Shown: one piece after another, positions 1 through 7,890 of the stretch
Layout of the letters: each line of letters begins with the position of its first letter
Numbering within the stretch: position 1 is the first letter of the stretch
NCBI GenBank assembly: GCA_963821025.1
Contig: CAWGCG010000003.1
Span: 1,302,001 to 1,366,000, forward strand
Direction of reading: 5' to 3'
DNA from: WHSW01 sp963821025
GTDB taxonomy: Bacteria; Actinomycetota; Thermoleophilia; Solirubrobacterales; 70-9
Length of the DNA: 64,000 nt
The notes under the pieces: model-generated
Seen by the model: only the letters and a program-made list of their open reading frames with translations
Told to the model about the DNA's origin: nothing
Database searches by the model: none
Translations under genes and position numbers: made by a program

Positions 1-112
1 CCGGACTGGCTGATCACTACCCGCAACTTGCACCCCCTCTACAGGTTGTCTATAGGCTGCGGTATTCGCCGTTTCGCGGACGCTTGCTCTCCTTCAGGCA
101 AAGACACTTGAG

Positions 113-1363
113 ATGAACCCGGTGCTCCAACTTTGGCGTCCAACAGGCGCGAGTCCGACTCGCGCGGCGTTCGTCTGCGCCGCCATCCTCGTCCCTGCGG
201 CTGTCACGGTCATGGCGTTTGCGCTCGTCGCCCCGCCGGCGCACTGGAATCAGCCCGAGCTGCTCGGCGCGCTCGCGGCGATCGCCGCCGTGGCGTTCTT
301 CGCCGAGGTCCGGCTGAAGCTCGCCACCGCCGCATACTTTGACGCCAGCATCGTGGTCGCGTTGCTGGCGCTGGCGATCGCCGGCCCGCTGCCCGCGCTG
401 CTGATCTGGCTGATCCCCGATCTGATCGCGCGCTTCGTTCTCCGCACTTATCCAATCGGCTCGCCCGGCCAATTCGTCACCGTGACCAGCTTCGCCCTGG
501 CGCTGCTGGCCGGCGAGGGGGTGCTTCAGCTAGCGGCCGCGCCTTCCGCCACAGCCGCGGCGCCTGCACTGTTCACCGCCGGCGTTGCGATGTGGGCGGT
601 CAACTTCGCGATCGCCCGATTGATCGTGCCACCGCTCTACCAGGGCTACCGCGTCCGCGAGCTGATCCGCTCGGAGTTCATGGCCCTCGCCCCGGCGGTG
701 ATGGCGATGCTGGCGCTCGGAACGGTGACCTGGCTGCTGCTCGGGTCGCTGGGCGTATTCGCGCTGCTCGCGCTCGCCGGCGTCATCATGCTGCCGCAGG
801 TCGGACTCGCTTACGTCGCTCGCGCTCGCTCGGTCGCCCGGCTGGCGCCGGATGAGGCGACCAGTGTTTACGCAGAGGCGATCGCCGACCGGCTCGTGCT
901 CTCCCGAATCGAGCGGCGCTTGGTGGTCGACGCCGCGCGCCTGCTCGATGGCTGGGAACGGCGCCCGCCGCTCGCTTTGCCGTCGCGGCTCCATCCGCTG
1001 GCCGGCGTCGTCGCCGTCGGCGTCGATGAGCGTTGGGACGGCAGCGGCCGTCCCTTCGGCATTCCCGCCTCGCGGACGATGCTCGCCAGCCGGGTTCTCG
1101 CCGTGGCCCGCGCATGGAGCGCGCTGACCGCCGCCGGGACGCCGGGGCTGAGCCAGACCGAGGCGATGCTCGGGCTCAGCCTTCGCGCCGGGTCCGAGCT
1201 CGACCCCGAGGTGGTCGAGGCGGCCGGCAAGGTCGTCGCCGAGGAGCAGGGTTTCCTCCGCGACCCGGACTTCGAGCCGCGCCTGCACCGGCTGCCGCTG
1301 CCCCGCGGCCTGCGCCAGGGCGCACTCCCCGCCGTGCTGACCCGGCTCGCCGAGCCGGCCTGA
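113..1363 (+). CDS. Membrane protein with degenerate HD-GYP-like C-terminal domain
   Basis: The 416-residue product has about seven or eight hydrophobic helices over residues 20-240, followed by a soluble domain of about 170 residues. That domain carries the signature DERWDGSGRPFGI and then a helix like ILAVARAWSALT, which is how HD-GYP phosphodiesterases look around their HHExxDGxGYPxGL motif. The first His pair and the upstream HD dyad are missing and Tyr is replaced by Arg, so cyclic-di-GMP hydrolysis is unlikely. A sensory or scaffold role at the membrane is an inference. The ATG start follows a spacer with no clear neighbour upstream. The next gene overlaps its stop codon. Confidence 0.75.
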   Translation: MNPVLQLWRPTGASPTRAAFVCAAILVPAAVTVMAFALVAPPAHWNQPELLGALAAIAAVAFFAEVRLKLATAAYFDASIVVALLALAIAGPLPALLIWLIPDLIARFVLRTYPIGSPGQFVTVTSFALALLAGEGVLQLAAAPSATAAAPALFTAGVAMWAVNFAIARLIVPPLYQGYRVRELIRSEFMALAPAVMAMLALGTVTWLLLGSLGVFALLALAGVIMLPQVGLAYVARARSVARLAPDEATSVYAEAIADRLVLSRIERRLVVDAARLLDGWERRPPLALPSRLHPLAGVVAVGVDERWDGSGRPFGIPASRTMLASRVLAVARAWSALTAAGTPGLSQTEAMLGLSLRAGSELDPEVVEAAGKVVAEEQGFLRDPDFEPRLHRLPLPRGLRQGALPAVLTRLAEPA

Positions 1364-1737
1364 TCTCCACCACCCGGAAGTTGGCGATCGCGCTCGGCCT
1401 CGCCCGAGTCGCCTATGCGACCGCGCTGGTCGCAGCGCCGGCGCCGACCACCCGCGGCTGGCTCGGTCCTGCGGGCGACACCGCCGGCGGACGCGTCGCC
1501 GCCCGCGGGCTCGGCTTTCGCGATGGGCTGATCTCGGCGGGGATCGCGGTCGCGGCTGTTCGCGACCGGCCGCTGCGTCCCTGGCTGGCCGCCTGTGTGG
1601 TCAGCGACCTCGCCGACATCGGCGCCACGCTCGCCGACACCGACGGGCTGCCCGAGCATGCCGGGCCCGCGACGCTCGCGGTCGCCGGGGGCACCGCCCT
1701 CGCCGGTGCTGCGCTCGCCTTCGCCGCCGAGGGCTGA
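1360..1737 (+). CDS. Small membrane protein, DUF4267-like
   Basis: The product is about 125 residues with four hydrophobic stretches. Its pattern (RKLAIALGLARVAYA, then P, then a second block RGLGFRDGLISAG, then W and D-DIG) resembles DUF4267-type small integral membrane proteins. No ATG or GTG lies near. The best start is a CTG at 1360 that overlaps the stop of the preceding gene as CTGA, and a TTG at 1381 is the alternative. The overlap suggests translational coupling with the HD-GYP-like gene. No catalytic motif is visible and the function is unknown. Confidence 0.6.
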   Translation: MISTTRKLAIALGLARVAYATALVAAPAPTTRGWLGPAGDTAGGRVAARGLGFRDGLISAGIAVAAVRDRPLRPWLAACVVSDLADIGATLADTDGLPEHAGPATLAVAGGTALAGAALAFAAEG

Positions 1738-1767
1738 GCAGTCGCCGCTCTGCGCTAAAGCTGGGAG

Positions 1768-2226
1768 CTAGCCGCAGACCGGCCAGTGGCCGACGCCGTC
1801 GCGGCGCTTGAGCGAGACGGCGACCACGGCCTGGGTCCGGTAGGGGTAGGCGATCGGATCGCCGCCCGGGCTCTTCGGCGAGGTCCTCCAGGTCGAACGC
1901 CTGAACTGAAAGGCGCCGCGGTAGAGGCCGCCGCCGCCGATCGCGTCGGGGTCGCCGCCGGACTCACACGCGCTGGTTCGGCGGGCCCAGTGCCGATCGG
2001 CGGGACCAACGCGATCCCAGAGGCGCTCGTACTTGGCGCTGGTCGGCGCGTTCGAGCTGTCGGTGCCCGCGGTCCCCGAGGTGGTCGCCTCTTCGGTGCC
2101 TGCGGAGCTACCGATTCCACCCGAGCCGCCGGCCGCCGCCTCGCCGGCGAAGATGGATCCGGTCGCCAGTACGGCGAGTACACCGGTCGCGATCGCGATC
2201 AGGCGCGGCTTGACGGTCTTCGACAC
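1768..2226 (-). CDS. Resuscitation-promoting-factor-like secreted transglycosylase
   Basis: The 152-residue product has a signal peptide (residues 1-30, ending ASIFAGEAAAG-like), a Gly/Ser/Thr-rich linker to about residue 60, and a C-terminal domain of about 75 residues. That domain has CESGGDP, GAFQF and W-PVC motifs typical of Rpf/transglycosylase-like domains. The Glu after the first Cys matches the catalytic acid of the lysozyme fold, and two Cys can form the usual disulfide. Such enzymes cut peptidoglycan outside the cell during regrowth. The gene sits behind a c-di-AMP riboswitch, which is the usual arrangement for actinobacterial rpf genes. Confidence 0.85.
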   Translation of the reverse strand: MSKTVKPRLIAIATGVLAVLATGSIFAGEAAAGGSGGIGSSAGTEEATTSGTAGTDSSNAPTSAKYERLWDRVGPADRHWARRTSACESGGDPDAIGGGGLYRGAFQFRRSTWRTSPKSPGGDPIAYPYRTQAVVAVSLKRRDGVGHWPVCG

Positions 2227-2237
2227 AGGTACGGCCT

Positions 2238-2382
2238 CGCTTCACGTTTCCGCTCTCGTCGCTTCCGGGGTTAGCTGACGGGCTCGCGCTCAGAGCTTGC
2301 GCTACGCCGCCACACGGCGGCGATTCGCCCCAACGTTTGGGTCCCCCGGCCCGCGCCTACGTCCGGCGCGGGTTCAGCAGGA
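2238..2382 (-). promoter_or_regulatory. c-di-AMP (ydaO-yuaA) riboswitch in the leader of the Rpf-like gene
   Basis: Read on the minus strand, the leader contains in order CTGCTGAACCC, a GC stem (GCGCCGG/CCGGCGC-like), GGGGGACCCAA, TTGGGGCGAATC, a GCCGCC/GGCGGC hairpin, GAGCCCGTCAGCTAACCCC and GAAGCG. These blocks, in this order and spacing, are the conserved core of ydaO-type c-di-AMP riboswitches. These are well known in front of cell-wall hydrolase genes in Actinobacteria and usually switch expression off at high c-di-AMP. The call rests on motif reading, not on a covariance model. Confidence 0.87.
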
Positions 2383-2606
2383 GACGGGAGATTAGCAAAC
2401 TGTTAGCGAACCGTAAGCTGCCGCGCGATCGAATCGGCTCGATCCGACCCCGCCCGGGTCGCGAGCCGGGCCCGGTGGGCAGGGCGTAATCCGTATGCAG
2501 ATGGGCGAACGTCGAGCGATACATATCGCCTCCTCGGGCTGTCGTCATTGCTTCGAGCAGCATCACGCGAACCCGAGAAAGCGTCGACTCATTTAGACTG
2601 AGCTAA

Positions 2607-3572
2607 ATGGTCCGCTATGAGTTCGACCTCGACGACCTGGTTCGGATCCGGCTTGCGATTTCCCCGATGTGGGAAACGGCAGCGGCGATCAGGGCGCTTC
2701 GCAACCCGGGCCTGAGCTCGCTTCACCTGCCCTGGATCAAGCAGATCCGGGCCGAGACCGAGGAGCTCGACCTCGCACTCGCCCACGTTCTGCTGCCGCG
2801 TCGAGGCTACATGGCCGACTTCCTCACCCCACCGCCCTCAACCCCGCTCGCGGTGTTCGAGGACGAGCTCGAGCTGGTGCGCTCGACTGACAACGATCAG
2901 ATCGCCGCCGACATCGAGACGCTCGTCCGCTGCGGCAACCCGCGCGACAGCCTGCGGCCCTACCTCGAGGATCCGGCCGGCGCAGTCGCATCGCTGGCAA
3001 CGGTGCTCGGGCGTTTCTGGGAGCGGGCGCTGGAACCGCACTGGGGCCGGGTACGCTCGCTGCTCGAGGCCGACCTGCTCTACCGCTCGCGGTTGCTGGC
3101 CGAGGGCGGAGTGGAGCTGCTGTTCGCGGATCTCCACCCCGATGTCGCGTGGTCGGCGGGCGGGCTCGAGGTGAAGATGGAATGCACCCGGGAGATCGGG
3201 CTCGACGGTCGCGGGCTGCTGTTGGTGCCCTCGGTGTTCTCCTGTCACCGGACCTCGGCGATGACCGAGCCGCCGTGGCAGCCCACGCTCGTCTATCCGG
3301 CGCGCGGCGTCGGCCTGCTCTGGGAGTCGGCCGCGGCGCCGCCGGACGCGCTCAGCAAGGTGCTCGGGCGCAGCCGGGCGCAGCTGCTCACCGATCTTGA
3401 TGCACCCCGGACCACGACCGACCTCGCCGAGCGCCTCGCGATGACGCCCGGCGGTGTCTCCCAGCACCTGACCGCTCTGCGCGACTCAGGGCTGGTATCC
3501 GCCCGGCGCCACGGCCGCCAGGTGCTCTACTGCCGCAGCCCGCTCGCCGACGAGCTGGTCGGGACCGCCTAA
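2607..3572 (+). CDS. ArsR-type regulator with DUF5937-like N-terminal domain
   Basis: The product is 321 residues. Residues 1-230 (YEFDLDDLVRIRLAISPMWE, then a mixed helical region) follow the DUF5937 type often fused to ArsR domains in actinobacteria. Residues about 245-315 form a winged helix-turn-helix (TTDLAERLAMTPGGVSQHL, then LRDSGLVSARRHGRQVLY). It is probably a cytoplasmic one-component transcriptional regulator with an unknown ligand. The ATG lies after an A/T-rich stretch (tttagactgagctaa) that may hold its promoter. The cupin gene follows after 26 nt and may be co-transcribed. Confidence 0.85.
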   Translation: MVRYEFDLDDLVRIRLAISPMWETAAAIRALRNPGLSSLHLPWIKQIRAETEELDLALAHVLLPRRGYMADFLTPPPSTPLAVFEDELELVRSTDNDQIAADIETLVRCGNPRDSLRPYLEDPAGAVASLATVLGRFWERALEPHWGRVRSLLEADLLYRSRLLAEGGVELLFADLHPDVAWSAGGLEVKMECTREIGLDGRGLLLVPSVFSCHRTSAMTEPPWQPTLVYPARGVGLLWESAAAPPDALSKVLGRSRAQLLTDLDAPRTTTDLAERLAMTPGGVSQHLTALRDSGLVSARRHGRQVLYCRSPLADELVGTA

Positions 3573-3598
3573 CGGGACGAGAAGCTAGCCTGCCGGCG

Positions 3599-3940
3599 GT
3601 GACCAAGCCGGAGGGCAACGTGTTCGAGCTCAGCGAGCTGCCGACGGTCGAGGATGGGTCGGCCGACCCGTTCTACCGAGAGTTCCTGCGCTCGGGCCTG
3701 TTCAGCGCCGGGCTCTACCGACTGGCTTCCGGGTCCCCGGACCCGCAGGCGCCGCACGCGGAGGACGAGCTCTACCACGTGTTGTCGGGACGGGCCGTGC
3801 TCGAGATCGATGGTCGGCGACATCCGGTCGGGCCCGGCTCTATCGCGTTCGTGCCGCGTGAGGTTGAGCACCGATTCGTCGAGATCGCCGAGGACCTCGA
3901 AGCGCTGGTCCTGTTCGCTCCGCCGGAATCCGCGACCTGA
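3599..3940 (+). CDS. Small single-domain cupin protein
   Basis: The 113-residue product is one cupin barrel. The first cupin motif is seen as HAEDELYHVLSGRAVLEI and the second as GSIAFVPREVEHRF, giving His and Glu metal-ligand candidates. The GTG start lies 26 nt after the ArsR-type gene. Such small cupins may bind a metal and act on or sense a small molecule, and the substrate cannot be told from sequence. Its 3' end overlaps the convergent small membrane ORF by about 100 nt. Confidence 0.8.
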   Translation: MTKPEGNVFELSELPTVEDGSADPFYREFLRSGLFSAGLYRLASGSPDPQAPHAEDELYHVLSGRAVLEIDGRRHPVGPGSIAFVPREVEHRFVEIAEDLEALVLFAPPESAT

Positions 3941-4076
3941 CCAGCGCAGCCGCCACGAGGATCACGAGGCCTGCGATCAAGATCGCGGCGCAAACCAGCC
4001 AGGGGTCCGCATCGGCGATTCCATCCCGCCCGGCAAAACCTCCCAATGCCTTGGCGCTGACCACCAGCGCGCTCAT
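3840..4076 (-). CDS. 3' part of a split small membrane protein
   Basis: This 78-residue frame holds one clear membrane helix (WLVCAAILIAGLVILVAAALV) and a basic tail. Its ATG overlaps the stop of the 58-residue frame upstream as ATGA. If this frame is read further 5' it continues as sensible coding sequence (ADELTLEPVSRSHRAGV), so it is probably the second half of one gene whose frame was broken upstream, not a gene of its own. It ends inside the convergent cupin gene. The function is unknown. Confidence 0.45.
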   Translation of the reverse strand: MSALVVSAKALGGFAGRDGIADADPWLVCAAILIAGLVILVAAALVRSRIPAERTGPALRGPRRSRRIGAQPHAARTR

Positions 4077-4249
4077 GACGCCGGCTCTGTGCGACCGCGA
4101 AACGGGCTCGAGGGTGAGCTCGTCCGCGGGGTGACGAGGTGGGACCAGATGCCGGTGCGGGCCGAGTAGATGAAGGCCAGCTCCACCTCTATCTGCGGCG
4201 GCGTCGGATCCGTAGCGGTCAACGGGCCGGTGTTTGTCGGGGCGCTCAT
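4073..4249 (-). CDS. 5' part of the split small membrane protein (58 aa)
   Basis: The frame starts with ATG at 4249 and encodes 58 residues beginning MSAPTNTGPLTATDPTPP. Up to IYSARTGIWSHLVTP codon use looks normal for this genome, but after a run of four C's (about 4127-4131) it turns unusual (RTSSPSSPFRGRTEP). The -1 frame instead reads ADELTLEP and runs into the downstream membrane helix. A one-base loss in the C run, a sequencing error or a programmed shift would each explain this. No family was recognised. Confidence 0.4.
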   Translation of the reverse strand: MSAPTNTGPLTATDPTPPQIEVELAFIYSARTGIWSHLVTPRTSSPSSPFRGRTEPAS

Positions 4250-4389
4250 TCGGTCGTTCCTTTCACCCGGGCGTCTCGGTTACATCTTTCGGTCACCCGA
4301 GCCTTGTCCGGAACCTAGGCGCGATCTCGAACCCCGACCACGTCGTCGTACACATTCGTCCCGTGCAACCGTCACAGACGAGTAGACGC

Positions 4390-4420
4390 AAAACGGGGCG
4401 GCTCTGCAGCCGCCCCGCTT
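4390..4420 (-). terminator. Rho-independent terminator of the 192-residue secreted protein gene
   Basis: On the minus strand GCGGGGCGGCT and AGCCGCCCCG pair around a short CTGCAG-type loop and are followed by TTTT. It lies about 25 nt downstream of the stop at 4443, where a terminator for that gene would be expected. Confidence 0.75.
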
Positions 4421-4442
4421 TCGATCCGATCTCAGCGAGTCG

Positions 4443-5021
4443 CTACGACTTCACCTTGACCGTCGCCTTGCCGAGGTTGGCGCCGGTCAGGTTCGGCAGG
4501 CCGAAGATCGCCGAGAGCGCCTTCGCCGCGTTGCCGGCGAGCAGCACCTTGACGTTGCTGATCACGGCCTTGCCGCCTGGCGTCCTCACCCTGGCGTTGT
4601 CGATGTCCAGGTTGGCGAGCCGCACCTTGGCGTCGGCACCCGCGATCCGCGCACGGATCACGTTCTTGTTGCCGAGCTTGAGCACGTAGCCCTGCACGGT
4701 CACCGACGTGCCGGCGCCGGAGAAGGTGAGCCCGCCCCGGTGCTTGATCTTGGCGTTGAGGTTGTCGAGGCTGACCTTGCCGCCGGCGATCGGGAACGAG
4801 ATGCCCTTGCTACCGGCGTCGGCCACCCCGGAAGGGGTCACGATCACGCCGGCGTCGGCCAGCGTCTCGAACGTCGCCGCCTTCGGCGCCAACGTCGTCT
4901 TGCCGCTCAGCTTCGCGGCCGGAGCCGGCGCGGCGAGTACGAGGGCGGCGAGCAGCCCCGCCGCCAAGGCGACGAGCGCGGTGCCCAACCCCACCCGGGT
5001 TCGTACGTGTGTGTTCGTCAT
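4443..5021 (-). CDS. Secreted HtaA-like protein
   Basis: The 192-residue product starts with a long signal peptide (hydrophobic residues about 12-35, ending APAPAA). The mature part is rich in Gly, Val, Ala and Lys with alternating beta-strand patterns, and phrases such as GGKVSLDNLNAKIKHRGGL and GTSVTVQGYVLKL recall the HtaA-type extracellular repeats found in actinobacteria. No haem ligand could be assigned. A strong ribosome binding site (GGGAGGA) precedes the ATG, and a clear terminator follows the gene. Surface or cell-wall location is inferred, and the function is unknown. Confidence 0.65.
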   Translation of the reverse strand: MTNTHVRTRVGLGTALVALAAGLLAALVLAAPAPAAKLSGKTTLAPKAATFETLADAGVIVTPSGVADAGSKGISFPIAGGKVSLDNLNAKIKHRGGLTFSGAGTSVTVQGYVLKLGNKNVIRARIAGADAKVRLANLDIDNARVRTPGGKAVISNVKVLLAGNAAKALSAIFGLPNLTGANLGKATVKVKS

Positions 5022-5135
5022 CGCTTCCTCCCTTTTGAAGGGTTGAATTGATCGGTTGGTATCGGTTACGAGCGCTCGAGCGCATCCGGTTGGACTTCTC
5101 CCAACCGCGTTCGACCGCCGGGCCGGCCCGCCCGC

Positions 5136-6836
5136 CTAGTTCGGCCGCTTGCCCCTGACCCGCACCGAGCCCCGCATGAACGGGTGGATCCGGCAGAAGT
5201 ACGAGTAGGTCTTGCCGGGCTTGGTCAGCGGAGGCGTGGTGTAGACGCCAGTGCCGGTGGTCACCTCGGAGCTGGTCCCGGAGCCGAAGCCGAGCTGTCC
5301 GGAGTCGAACTTGATCGGCCCGCCCGCGAGCGGATAGCCGATGCCCGGGCCGCGATTGCACGGTCCGGCGCAGGAGGTGACGCTGTGCCAGACCTGCTCG
5401 GTGTCGGCCATCAGCGCCGTCGCGTCGAAGTTGGTGAAGGTGACGGTGTCGCCGGGGTCGATCACCGGCGGGCGCATCTTGCTCTTGGCGAAGCCTCGGG
5501 TTGCGGAGTAGCCGCCGAGCGAATAGCCGAAGCCCTTGACCTTAATTCCCGAGCTGCCGACCTTGCGCTTGTTGGCGCGCAGCTTGCGCGGGTTCGGCAG
5601 GTCGAGGTCCTTATCCGCCTTGCGGTCGATGTTCTCGGGCAGCCGCCCGTGGGTGAGGATGCCGCCGGCCTCGTACATCGCCCGCACCGCGGCCTCGTCG
5701 TCGAAGGGGTCCCGGGCCGCGGGGTCGTTCGCGCGGCTCCAGAGGAGCGGAAGGATCCCCATCGACTCGTACCACGACGCCTTCTTGACGTTGTAGGTGA
5801 CGTTGATCGAGACCGTGTCGCCGCCCTTCAGCCGGATCCGCCAATCCGGCCTCGTCGCCTTCATGCTGACGTCCCAGCTCACCGCCCCCGCGGGCTCGTA
5901 GTAACGCGCTTTGGAGCGAAACAGCTGCCGGACCTCGGAAGGATCATCGCCGTCCGCGGTCCCCGCGTCGGGCCCGTCGCGGGCGGCCTGCAGGTCGACG
6001 TGGAGGCCTCCGGGGTGCAGGTGACCGTTGGCGAAGACGAGGGTCGCGCCTTCGTCGGGGACGGTCCAGACGCGCGAGTCGCTGATCTTCCGACGCTCCT
6101 CATAGCCGGGCGCCGCCGGGTCGGTCGGGACCTCATCGGGGAACACGTACTTGCCGTCGCCGTCGGTGTCGAAGCCTCGCTCGGCGTCGAAGACCGGGTA
6201 GAGCTGCGGGAATCCGGCGACGTCGAGCCATCTGACCGTGGCCGGTCGGATGTCGGTGCGCGCCGGGTTGGTCTGCGGAACCCAATCGATCTCCCAGGTG
6301 ATGTAGACCTGGCGCCCGCCGATCGAGGTCAGGTTGTGGATCATGTAGTTGAGTCGCCACGTCGCGTCGGCGCCGACCTCGAGGCCGTAGCCCTGGGGCA
6401 GCTTCGGGATCGTCTTCTCCTCACCCGAGGCGAAGGTCGGCCCGGCGCCGGGCGCGATCCAGACCACGTGGTGGAGATGCAGGTCCCAGACGCTCGGGGT
6501 GACGAGCTTGCCCCCGGGCTTGATCTCGACCATGCTCGGTCTGAACCGGGTGACGTAGCCATCGGCGCCCGAGCCGGGCGCGAACACGCCGGCGTCGCCC
6601 GGCCCGCTGACCACCTCGGCATTGGGACAGGTCTTGGTCTGCCCGAACTCGTTCAGGTTCTGCCCGGGGTAGATCGGGATCGCGTCGGTCCGACACGAAT
6701 AGGTGGTCATCCCGGGATAGCTCGCCGCGCCGAGGACCTCCTCCGTGGCGCTCGCCGCCGGGGCAACTGCGAGCAGCACGAAGCAGCCGGCAAGCAGCGT
6801 TCCCCAGGCCCGACCGCGGCGACTCATCGGGCGCAT
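5136..6836 (-). CDS. Secreted copper protein: PHM-like domain plus C-terminal cupredoxin
   Basis: The 566-residue product has a signal peptide (to about residue 30). Residues about 60-360 contain DLHLHHVVW (His 120, 122, 123), YMIHNL (His 167) and NGHLHPGG (His 272, 274). This spacing recalls the two copper sites of peptidylglycine-hydroxylating-type monooxygenases. Residues about 440-566 form a plastocyanin-like domain with VWHSV, YFCRIHPFM giving the His-Cys-His-Met type I copper set. Fusion of a copper electron-transfer domain to a PHM-like domain suggests an extracellular oxidase or monooxygenase. The substrate is unknown and the PHM assignment is by motif only. The ribosome binding site is weak, and an ATG three codons downstream is possible. 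Confidence 0.7.
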   Translation of the reverse strand: MRPMSRRGRAWGTLLAGCFVLLAVAPAASATEEVLGAASYPGMTTYSCRTDAIPIYPGQNLNEFGQTKTCPNAEVVSGPGDAGVFAPGSGADGYVTRFRPSMVEIKPGGKLVTPSVWDLHLHHVVWIAPGAGPTFASGEEKTIPKLPQGYGLEVGADATWRLNYMIHNLTSIGGRQVYITWEIDWVPQTNPARTDIRPATVRWLDVAGFPQLYPVFDAERGFDTDGDGKYVFPDEVPTDPAAPGYEERRKISDSRVWTVPDEGATLVFANGHLHPGGLHVDLQAARDGPDAGTADGDDPSEVRQLFRSKARYYEPAGAVSWDVSMKATRPDWRIRLKGGDTVSINVTYNVKKASWYESMGILPLLWSRANDPAARDPFDDEAAVRAMYEAGGILTHGRLPENIDRKADKDLDLPNPRKLRANKRKVGSSGIKVKGFGYSLGGYSATRGFAKSKMRPPVIDPGDTVTFTNFDATALMADTEQVWHSVTSCAGPCNRGPGIGYPLAGGPIKFDSGQLGFGSGTSSEVTTGTGVYTTPPLTKPGKTYSYFCRIHPFMRGSVRVRGKRPN

Positions 6837-6888
6837 TCTGTCCGATCGGTCGCCGCGGAGTGTTGCGGGTGCGCGATCCGGGCTTCAG

Positions 6889-7461
6889 CTACGCGTCGGC
6901 GCGCCGATAGACCATGATCGCGACGCCGTCACCAACCACCTTCGAGTCCACCAGGCGCAGGTTCTTCTTCTCGGTTGTCTCGCCGAACAGTCGCTTGCCG
7001 GTCCCGAGCACCACCGGGAAGACCATCAGCCGCACCTCGTCGACGAGGTCGTCCTCGACCAGCGCCTGCACAAGTTGAGCGCTGCCGTGGATGACGACAT
7101 CGCCGTCGGTCTCGTCCCTGAGCTTCGAGACGGCCTCGGCGACGTCGCCTTCGAGCACGGTCGAGTTGTTCCATTCGGGGTCGGTGAGGGTCGAGGAGAC
7201 GACGTACTTGGGCATGCCGTTGAACTTGTCGGCGAACTCGTCGCCCGCGCGAGCGGGCCAGGCCGCGGCGAAGCCCTCGTAGGTCAACCGACCCAGCAGC
7301 AGCGCCTCGGTCCCCAGCGTCTCATCGAGCTTGAACTTGTCGCCCTCCTCCCCGCGATCGAATTCGAAGCTCCAAGCTCCGCGCTCGAAGTCGTTGTCGC
7401 CGCCCGGGCCCTCCATCACCCCGTCGAGCGAGACGAACTCGGTTACCACGATCCTTCCCAT
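6889..7461 (-). CDS. Dihydrofolate-reductase-like (RibD C-terminal family) protein
   Basis: The 190-residue product begins GRIVVTEFVSLDGVM and has LLGRLTYEGFAAAWP, WNNSTVLEGD, GDVVIHGSAQLVQAL and DEVRLMVFPVVLGTGKRLF, the pattern of stand-alone RibD_C/DHFR-like reductases. These bind NADPH. The substrate of these stand-alone members is usually unknown. The ATG at 7461 was chosen over one 30 nt upstream because GAGGAGG sits at proper distance. The gene is divergent from the ArsR/SRPBCC pair across a palindromic site, so the three are probably co-regulated. Confidence 0.85.
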   Translation of the reverse strand: MGRIVVTEFVSLDGVMEGPGGDNDFERGAWSFEFDRGEEGDKFKLDETLGTEALLLGRLTYEGFAAAWPARAGDEFADKFNGMPKYVVSSTLTDPEWNNSTVLEGDVAEAVSKLRDETDGDVVIHGSAQLVQALVEDDLVDEVRLMVFPVVLGTGKRLFGETTEKKNLRLVDSKVVGDGVAIMVYRRADA

Positions 7462-7513
7462 CTGGTCCTCCTCTTCGGTTTGCTTGCCCAATCCGCTTGG
7501 CTCTCCTCTAGTA

Positions 7514-7535
7514 TTATCAAATTAATGGTTGATAA
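7514..7535. promoter_or_regulatory. Palindromic operator TTATCAA-N8-TTGATAA
   Basis: Two perfect 7-nt arms separated by 8 nt lie in the only A/T-rich stretch between the divergent reductase and ArsR genes. The size and position suit binding of the neighbouring ArsR-type dimer and could control both directions. This is inferred from symmetry and position only. Confidence 0.55.
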
Positions 7536-7554
7536 ACCGTTTGGATGAACAGCG

Positions 7555-7890
7555 GTGCCCGTAGACGAGCTCAGTGAAACGTTCGCCGCTCTCGCGGACC
7601 CCACCCGGCGCGCGATCCTCGGGCGTCTGGCCGACGGCGCGGCGACGGTGAACGAGCTCGCGGAGCCGTTCCCGATCACCCTGCAGGCGGTCTCCAAGCA
7701 CATCAAGGTGCTCGAGGGTGCCGGTCTGGTCACCCGCGAGCGCGCCGCTCAGCGCCGGCCCTCGCGGCTGCAGGCCGCGCGGCTCGAGGATGCAGCGAAC
7801 TGGCTCGAGACCTACCGCCGATTCTGGGAAGGCAGCTTCGACCGGCTCGAGACCCGGCTGCAAGCCGACGAGAAGAAACCGGCGAGATGA
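7555..7890 (+). CDS. ArsR-family transcriptional regulator
   Basis: The 111-residue product is a bare winged helix domain: FAALADPTRRAILGRL, then TVNELAEPFPITLQAVSKHIKVLEGAGLV, then a C-terminal helix with YRRFWEGSFDRLE. This subtype (sdpR-like) lacks metal-binding Cys and is typically paired with an SRPBCC gene, as here. The GTG start at 7555 lies 20 nt after the palindromic operator. The stop overlaps the next start as ATGA, so regulator and SRPBCC protein are coupled. Confidence 0.87.
   Translation: MPVDELSETFAALADPTRRAILGRLADGAATVNELAEPFPITLQAVSKHIKVLEGAGLVTRERAAQRRPSRLQAARLEDAANWLETYRRFWEGSFDRLETRLQADEKKPAR

Noticed and set aside
2357..2566. A 69-residue protein on the minus strand upstream of the riboswitch
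   Set aside because: It overlaps the riboswitch and shows no coding bias; the region is a leader and spacer.
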